A stretch of 20,051 bases of DNA from NCBI GenBank assembly GCA_934276485.1, contig CAKQTE010000093.1, forward strand, positions 1-20,051. The letters run 5' to 3'. Shown one piece after another: positions 16,083 through 20,051 of the stretch. Position 1 is the first letter of the stretch. Each line of letters begins with the position of its first letter. Position numbers and translations under genes: made by a program. Under the pieces are notes generated by a model, which saw nothing but the letters and a program-made list of their open reading frames with translations, was not told the DNA's origin and did not search any database. Source of the stretch: an uncultured Spirochaetales bacterium. Lineage in GTDB: Bacteria; Spirochaetota; Spirochaetia; Sphaerochaetales; Sphaerochaetaceae.

Positions 16083-17296
16083 AGATCGTGCGACTCAGCA
16101 AGAGTCTTTGCTCTCTGCTCTTCTACAACAACAGTCTTAGGCTTTGGCTGACTCTTCTTCCTTCGTCTCATCTTCTCATTCTCGACTGCACTACCTTTCT
16201 TGACGTTTGTTGTGTTCTTCTTTACGTTCTGTCTCTTCTTTTTGTTTCTTCTTACAACACCAAGATCCTTTAGAATCATTGAAGATGCTTTCTCAAGCTC
16301 ATAGTTAGGAGGTGTTGTAGGACTAAGAAGAATCTTTGCCTGTCTGAAGATATCCTTAAACAGTTCATCAGGATTCATGCCATCAGCATTATCTGTAAGG
16401 ATAGCTGGTTTAATTAGGTAATAAAGCATTACTTCCCTAGGAACCTTCTCGCCTTTATCTGAAGATGATTTTACAAGCGAATCCAATTGATTGAGGGATG
16501 TTGAAACCTCTGGAATATCACTATATAGAGCATAGCAAGGTAATAGATATGCAAGAATCTGATAACGCTTGAGATTCTTGAAAATTGCTTCAGCGCATCC
16601 AGAGGAGAGAATCTTATATACTTCTTCAGTCAATCTGGAAGTTGAACAATTGATGATTTCCCCTGCATTCTTCTTGATAGCTCTGCTTACATTCCACTTA
16701 AGCTTGAAGCCTGTAGTTGCTTGGTACTTCAATGCTCTGATCATACGAACAGGATCTTCAGAGAATGCATAATTAAGAGGAATAAGGGATCTGATAACGT
16801 GTTTTTTCAAATCCTCGATTGCATTATTAAAATCCAATATCTGGCAATTTTGAGGATTGTAGTATAGAGCATTGATAGAGAAATCCCTTCTTTTGGCATC
16901 CTGCTCTATTGTTCCATATACGTTATTGTTCCCCTCCTCGAAGTTCTCTTCATCACTACGGAATGTTGTAACTTCGATGATTTTATCTGAAGAGAAAAAA
17001 AGATGAACGATTCTAAAACGCTTTCCAATTATACGAGAGTTCCAGAATAGGCGCTGCACCTGTCTTGGGGATGCAGATGTTGCAATATCGAAATCCTTTG
17101 GTTTACGACCAAGCATCAAGTCTCTAACGGAGCCACCTACAATATAGGCCTCAGCTCCAGATGCTTGAAGTTTTCTTATTGCCCAAAGTGCATCCTTATC
17201 TATCATGCTATTTCTTATTGGATGCTCTTTAGATGTATATATTTTAGCTACGGGTTCAGATTTCCCGCGTCCATCAGTTTTATATCGGATAAACAC
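16079..17296 (-). CDS. pcnB: Poly(A) polymerase (class II nucleotidyltransferase)
   Basis: The catalytic signature GGSVRDLMLGRKPKDFD (54-70) is followed by IATSASPRQVQRLFWNSRIIGKRFRIVHL. The latter matches the bacterial poly(A) polymerase signature and differs from CCA-adding enzymes. The catalytic aspartates are 68 and 70. RRDFSINAL (136-144) and the EDPVRMIRALK helix (180-190) are the other conserved blocks. The last 50 residues are very rich in lysine and arginine, as in E. coli PcnB, and probably bind RNA. The enzyme adds 3' A tails that promote RNA decay. The start is GTG 17296 without a clear RBS; Met31 is a weaker alternative. A CCA-adding role cannot be fully excluded. Confidence 0.85.
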   Translation of the reverse strand: MFIRYKTDGRGKSEPVAKIYTSKEHPIRNSMIDKDALWAIRKLQASGAEAYIVGGSVRDLMLGRKPKDFDIATSASPRQVQRLFWNSRIIGKRFRIVHLFFSSDKIIEVTTFRSDEENFEEGNNNVYGTIEQDAKRRDFSINALYYNPQNCQILDFNNAIEDLKKHVIRSLIPLNYAFSEDPVRMIRALKYQATTGFKLKWNVSRAIKKNAGEIINCSTSRLTEEVYKILSSGCAEAIFKNLKRYQILAYLLPCYALYSDIPEVSTSLNQLDSLVKSSSDKGEKVPREVMLYYLIKPAILTDNADGMNPDELFKDIFRQAKILLSPTTPPNYELEKASSMILKDLGVVRRNKKKRQNVKKNTTNVKKGSAVENEKMRRRKKSQPKPKTVVVEEQRAKTLAESHDL

Positions 17297-17302
17297 ATTG
17301 CT

Positions 17303-17331
17303 ATCTTAACTAGATTCAACAACTCAAACAA
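17303..17331 (-). promoter_or_regulatory. Candidate pcnB promoter, leaderless geometry
   Basis: On the minus strand, TTGTTT (17331-17326), a 17-bp spacer and TAAGAT (17308-17303) lie just before the GTG at 17296. Transcription would start at about the first base of the gene. The hexamers match the consensus only partly. Confidence 0.35.
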
Positions 17332-17436
17332 GTGAAAGACTTGAACGAAATGAGGCAAACTGTATAAGAACTATATAACTTCAACAAAACTAAACACTAT
17401 ATTATTCCGAATTAAGAATATAACTTCTTTTAGATT

Positions 17437-18768
17437 TTATTCAAACAAGAAAGGAACAAAGTAAAAAGGAATGTATTGTATATCCCCTTCTTTCTTATAA
17501 TCCTTTTGAGAAAGAATGATTTTTTCACCAATACTATCAGAATATACAGTTGAAAACACATCTAATGACTCATGTCTTCCTATTCCCGAAGACTTAACTT
17601 CGAATGCTGATATCTTTTTCCCCTTCGCAGATAGAAAGTCGACCTCATAATAATGAGTGCTCTCTTTTTTCTCCCAAGTATGGTAATAAAGTTCTCGTCC
17701 TGAAGATGCAATCATCTGGGCAACAAGATTTTCATATAGATAACCAAGGTTTAAAGGAAGTTTATTGGAAAGCAATTTTGCATATACATCATTTTCAACA
17801 GAAGGACGTTCAATAAACATAAGAGAAACAAAGAGACCAGTATCTGCTAGGTACAGCTTGTAGCTATCGAAATCTTTCGTCAACGATAGACTTACTCTTG
17901 GATCCGTTGTGTTATATGACATCAATACAGTCTTTGAATCAACCAGATCAAAGAGTAGATAATCAGCCTTGCCTTTTATTCTTTTTCCTGTAGCGGAGTT
18001 CAATCTGAAACGCTTAAAGTCTTTCGATAATTGAGCTGGAATAGAATGAAAGATATTTGATAGATTCCCAGAAGGATCTATCTTTCTGAAATCATCTTCG
18101 TACAATTTGATAATCTGTCTTTTGACTTGGTCTATTTTCTCAAAGTTTGATCCATTTACATATGCATCCACTGCTTGTGGCATTCCACCTACAGCCATGT
18201 ATATACGCAAATCCCTTAAAAGCTTTCGATTAACCTGCTCACCAACACCTTTCTTAGCCTCATATAGATTTCTTAGAATTGAATAATTACCGCCAGTTGC
18301 ATCACAAAATTCTTCATAGTCCATCGGATAGACTTGTATCTTCATCTCTTCAGATGGTATCAGAATATCCTTGACATTCTTTTTTATAGATATAAGAGAA
18401 CCTGTTTCGATATAGTGATATCGACCATCCTTAACAAGATGCTTAATGGCTTGTCTTGCTTTTGGAAAAAGCTGTACTTCATCAAAGATAATGACAGATT
18501 GATGTTCATAAAGAGTTACTCCCTTTACTGCTTGGAGTCTCAAAAAGAACATGTTCATATTTCCAATGTCTTCAAAACATGCAAGCTCTTCTTCCGTTGC
18601 AATTGAGAAGTCTATCAATATATATGACTTATATTCTCTAGAGGCAAACTGCTCTGCTATTGTTGATTTCCCAACACGTCTCGCACCTTCTAACAATACA
18701 GCATAGCTATCTGCATAATTTTTTTTCCAATCCAATAATCGTGAGTATGCTTTTCTTTTGAAATACAT
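17437..18768 (-). CDS. AAA_14/DUF4143-type ATPase
   Basis: This belongs to the large family of AAA ATPases with a C-terminal DUF4143 domain, common and often multicopy in anaerobes. Walker A is GARRVGKS (28-35), Walker B IIFDEVQ (93-99) and a sensor-like ETGS lies at 121-124. The C-terminal domain has a PD-(D/E)XK nuclease-like core: EVDF (D377) and FEVK (E390, K392). At 443 residues it is full length. The RBS AGAGG lies 7 nt before the ATG. The cellular role of the family is not established. It is accessory in character and diverges from a second, unrelated AAA ATPase gene. Downstream, the 140 bp to pcnB hold only a weak 5-bp hairpin (17403-17420), the candidate pcnB promoter and no strong terminator. 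Confidence 0.88.
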   Translation of the reverse strand: MYFKRKAYSRLLDWKKNYADSYAVLLEGARRVGKSTIAEQFASREYKSYILIDFSIATEEELACFEDIGNMNMFFLRLQAVKGVTLYEHQSVIIFDEVQLFPKARQAIKHLVKDGRYHYIETGSLISIKKNVKDILIPSEEMKIQVYPMDYEEFCDATGGNYSILRNLYEAKKGVGEQVNRKLLRDLRIYMAVGGMPQAVDAYVNGSNFEKIDQVKRQIIKLYEDDFRKIDPSGNLSNIFHSIPAQLSKDFKRFRLNSATGKRIKGKADYLLFDLVDSKTVLMSYNTTDPRVSLSLTKDFDSYKLYLADTGLFVSLMFIERPSVENDVYAKLLSNKLPLNLGYLYENLVAQMIASSGRELYYHTWEKKESTHYYEVDFLSAKGKKISAFEVKSSGIGRHESLDVFSTVYSDSIGEKIILSQKDYKKEGDIQYIPFYFVPFLFE

Positions 18769-18790
18769 GGCAACCTCTTAAGAAAAAGGC

Positions 18791-18872
18791 TTTTCTTCAA
18801 GATTAGAATATGACCAATTGGCCATTTCTTCAAGATTTTATTTAGCAACAGTGCTATTTCTTCAAGATTTTA
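18791..18872. repeat. Three phased direct repeats (ATTTCTTCAAGATTTTA)
   Basis: Copies 2 (18824-18840) and 3 (18856-18872) are identical over 17 bp. Copy 1 shares 13 bp (18792-18804). Starts are 33 and 32 bp apart, about three helical turns, so all copies face the same side of the DNA. They lie immediately upstream of the AAA_14/DUF4143 gene. Confidence 0.75.
18805..18833 (-). promoter_or_regulatory. Candidate promoter of the AAA_14/DUF4143 gene
   Basis: On the minus strand, TTGAAG (18833-18828, inside repeat copy 2), a 17-bp spacer and TATTCT (18810-18805) form a reasonable promoter. The predicted start is near 18798. The RBS AGAGG and the ATG at 18768 follow at normal distances. Confidence 0.5.
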
Positions 18873-18931
18873 ACGAAATTTTAAACGAAATCAAAATTGT
18901 TAAATTTCGTTATCAATGGCATAATTTCGTT
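18871..18931. promoter_or_regulatory. Multi-site operator: four AACGAAAT half-sites
   Basis: AACGAAAT occurs at 18872-18879 and 18884-18891. Its reverse complement ATTTCGTT occurs at 18904-18911 and 18924-18931. The outer left and inner right copies extend to a perfect 11-bp inverted repeat (18871-18881 with 18902-18912). The sites cover the -35/-10 region of the plus-strand HTH-ATPase gene, so repression is the simplest reading. Confidence 0.6.
18897..18925 (+). promoter_or_regulatory. Promoter of the HTH-ATPase gene
   Basis: TTGTTA (18897-18902), a 17-bp spacer and CATAAT (18920-18925) make a good sigma70-type promoter. AAAGGAGG follows at 18940-18947, 7 nt before the ATG at 18955. Confidence 0.65.
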
Positions 18932-18954
18932 ATATCAATAAAGGAGGAAATATC

Positions 18955-19937
18955 ATGACATACTGTTCATCTGAAGATGCAGCAACATCAATGGGGATAT
19001 CTGTTCGCAGGATACAGCAAATGTGCAAGAACGGAGAGATTCAAGGAGCAAAAAAATAGGTAGGTCATGGGAAATTCCTGTTGGCGAAATATCGAAAGAC
19101 AAAAAGAAACCATTGCCCATAGGTGTCTCTGATTTCAAGTCAGCAACAACCAACTATTATTATGTAGATAAAACACTGTTGATCAAAGACTTTCTCGATA
19201 GCAAACCAATGGTTTCATTGTTTACTCGCCCCAGGCGCTTTGGAAAGACACTTAACATGGATATGCTTCGAGTATTCTTTGAGAAAACAGATGACGTTAC
19301 TTCTGTATATTTCAAAGATAAGAAGATTTGGAAATATGGATCTGAATACACAAAACATCAAGGCCAATATCCTGTCATATTTCTAACATTCAAGGATGTC
19401 AAATGCAGAAGCTGGGAAGAATCCTTTCAGAAAATACAAAAATTGATCTCATTAGAATTCATTCGTCATAGTGAATTAGAAACAAGCTCTCTATTAAGTT
19501 CTTATGGAAAAGAGCAATACAAACGTTTTACACGAGAAGAAGCAACAGAGATAGATTGCCAGATGAGTTTGCAACTACTATCCCTGCTTTTGCATAAACA
19601 TTTTAACAAAGAGTGCATAATAATAATCGATGAATATGACACACCAATACAGCAAGGTCATAGTCAAAGCTTCTATCTAGAAACTGTGAATTTCATGCGC
19701 AATTTCTTCTCAGGAGGACTTAAGGACAACTCTCACCTAGCCTTTGGATTTCTAACTGGTATTCTAAGAATTGCAAAGGAAAGTATCTTTAGTGACATGA
19801 ATAATCTGAAGATCAACTCCATCCTTGACGATAGCTACAGCGAATACTTTGGATTCACAAAAGACGAAGTAATAGAGTTGTTAAGTTATTACCAAAAAGA
19901 AGAAAAGTATCTGGAAGTTTGCCAGCAATGTCATTAA
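18955..19937 (+). pseudogene. HTH plus AAA-ATPase-like protein, frame-interrupted and truncated
   Basis: A strong RBS (AGGAGG) precedes ATG 18955. The first 34 codons encode a MerR/excisionase-type helix-turn-helix (SSEDAATSMGISVRRIQQMC) and stop at TAG 19057. Shifting -1 at the A7 run restores the expected end of that domain (GAKKIGRSWEIP). It then continues into an AAA-ATPase-like domain (PF09820 type) with VDKTLLIKDFLD, Walker A RPRRFGKT (92-99), Walker B IIIIDEYD (222-229) and RIAKESIFS. The joined product would be 327 residues. Family members are usually much longer: after the FGFTKDEV segment a WYDGY motif and a C-terminal nuclease-like domain are expected, but here the frame ends at CQQCH. 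It may be a decayed gene or one using -1 slippage. Confidence 0.75.
19050..19056 (+). other. In-phase A AAA AAA slippery heptamer followed by TAG
   Basis: In the frame of ATG 18955, the bases read GCA AAA AAA TAG. This is the X XXY YYZ layout of a -1 slip site, with the stop in the next codon. A Shine-Dalgarno-like GGAGAG lies at 19032-19037, about 12 nt upstream. A -1 slip yields ATA GGT AGG and the rest of the protein. A simple loss of one A from an A8 run would give the same sequence. Confidence 0.6.
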
Positions 19938-19958
19938 GTTAAGAACTTAAGACAGATA

Positions 19959-20017
19959 AAGAAGTCATCAATGGTGGATTGTTCATATAATCTTGCTGTT
20001 GATGACTTTTGTTTTAT
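19959..20017 (+). terminator. Long hairpin with T-rich tail after the truncated ATPase
   Basis: AAGTCATCAA (19962-19971) and TTGATGACTT (19999-20008) form a perfect 10-bp stem. G-U pairs can extend it inward in RNA and one or two pairs can extend it outward. TTGTTTTATA follows. It starts about 25 bp after the stop codon and fits a terminator, though the 27-nt loop is long. No gene is recognised from here to the window end. Confidence 0.55.
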
Positions 20018-20051
20018 ACATACATGCCTAGAACTACATGATTTTGGTCAA

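Noticed and set aside
17344..17351. A single AACGAAAT upstream of pcnB, identical to the operator half-sites at 18872
   Set aside because: One 8-mer is expected by chance about once in a window this size counting both strands, and it has no paired copy.
17403..17420. Hairpin TATTC...GAATA after the AAA_14/DUF4143 gene
   Set aside because: The stem is only 5 AT-rich pairs with an 8-nt loop and no clean T-tract, so it was not called a terminator.
18791..18931. Possible CRISPR array or attachment site from the repeats
   Set aside because: The unit is only 17 bp, with three copies and 15-19 bp gaps. No cas genes, tRNA or integrase are present.
19023..19937. Separate GTG-started ATPase gene at 19023
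   Set aside because: The GTG has no RBS and would begin inside the HTH coding region in another frame, giving an unnatural N-terminus. The frameshifted reading from 18955 explains the sequence better.

Overview
The window looks like an AT-rich, anaerobic, diderm bacterium, most likely a spirochaete of the Sphaerochaetaceae/Treponema type. The reasons are a complete six-gene Rnf complex, a Lol/FtsX-type ABC exporter, secreted PEGA-type proteins, a short FtsY, and HTH/AAA ATPase accessory genes. The taxonomic call is an inference from gene content, not a measured placement.

Layout. Bases 1-87 hold the first 29 codons of a minus-strand gene that runs off the left edge. Its promoter and a terminator for the next operon fill 88-317. 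From 15035 down to 318 the minus strand carries fifteen genes with almost no gaps, many overlapping: rnfC-D-G-E-A-B, a GH57-like protein, prfB, a PEGA-type membrane protein, ftsY, a secreted beta-rich protein, an ABC module (permease, ATPase, permease) and RNase Z. The run ends in a rho-independent terminator at 291-309. It combines energy conservation (Rnf), translation termination (RF2), membrane protein targeting (FtsY), envelope export (ABC module) and tRNA 3' processing (RNase Z) in one apparent transcription unit. prfB carries the classical programmed +1 frameshift. The GH57-like protein lacks the family's nucleophile and looks like a pseudoenzyme.

Divergent from rnfC, on the plus strand, is a P-loop protein whose C-terminus resembles the Asp23/Gls24 fold. 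It converges on, and overlaps by 4 bp, a minus-strand poly(A) polymerase gene (pcnB). The 192-bp rnfC/P-loop intergenic region holds two palindromes that could be operators.

The right end (17437-20051) is accessory. A minus-strand AAA_14/DUF4143 ATPase faces away from a plus-strand HTH-AAA ATPase gene. The region between them holds three phased direct repeats and four AACGAAAT half-sites laid over divergent promoters. The plus-strand ATPase is split by an in-phase A AAA AAA heptamer followed at once by a TAG stop. It also ends early, just before a long hairpin. It is either a decayed gene or one expressed through -1 slippage.

No tRNA, rRNA, CRISPR array or insertion sequence was recognised. 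No gene-free stretch exceeds 300 bases.
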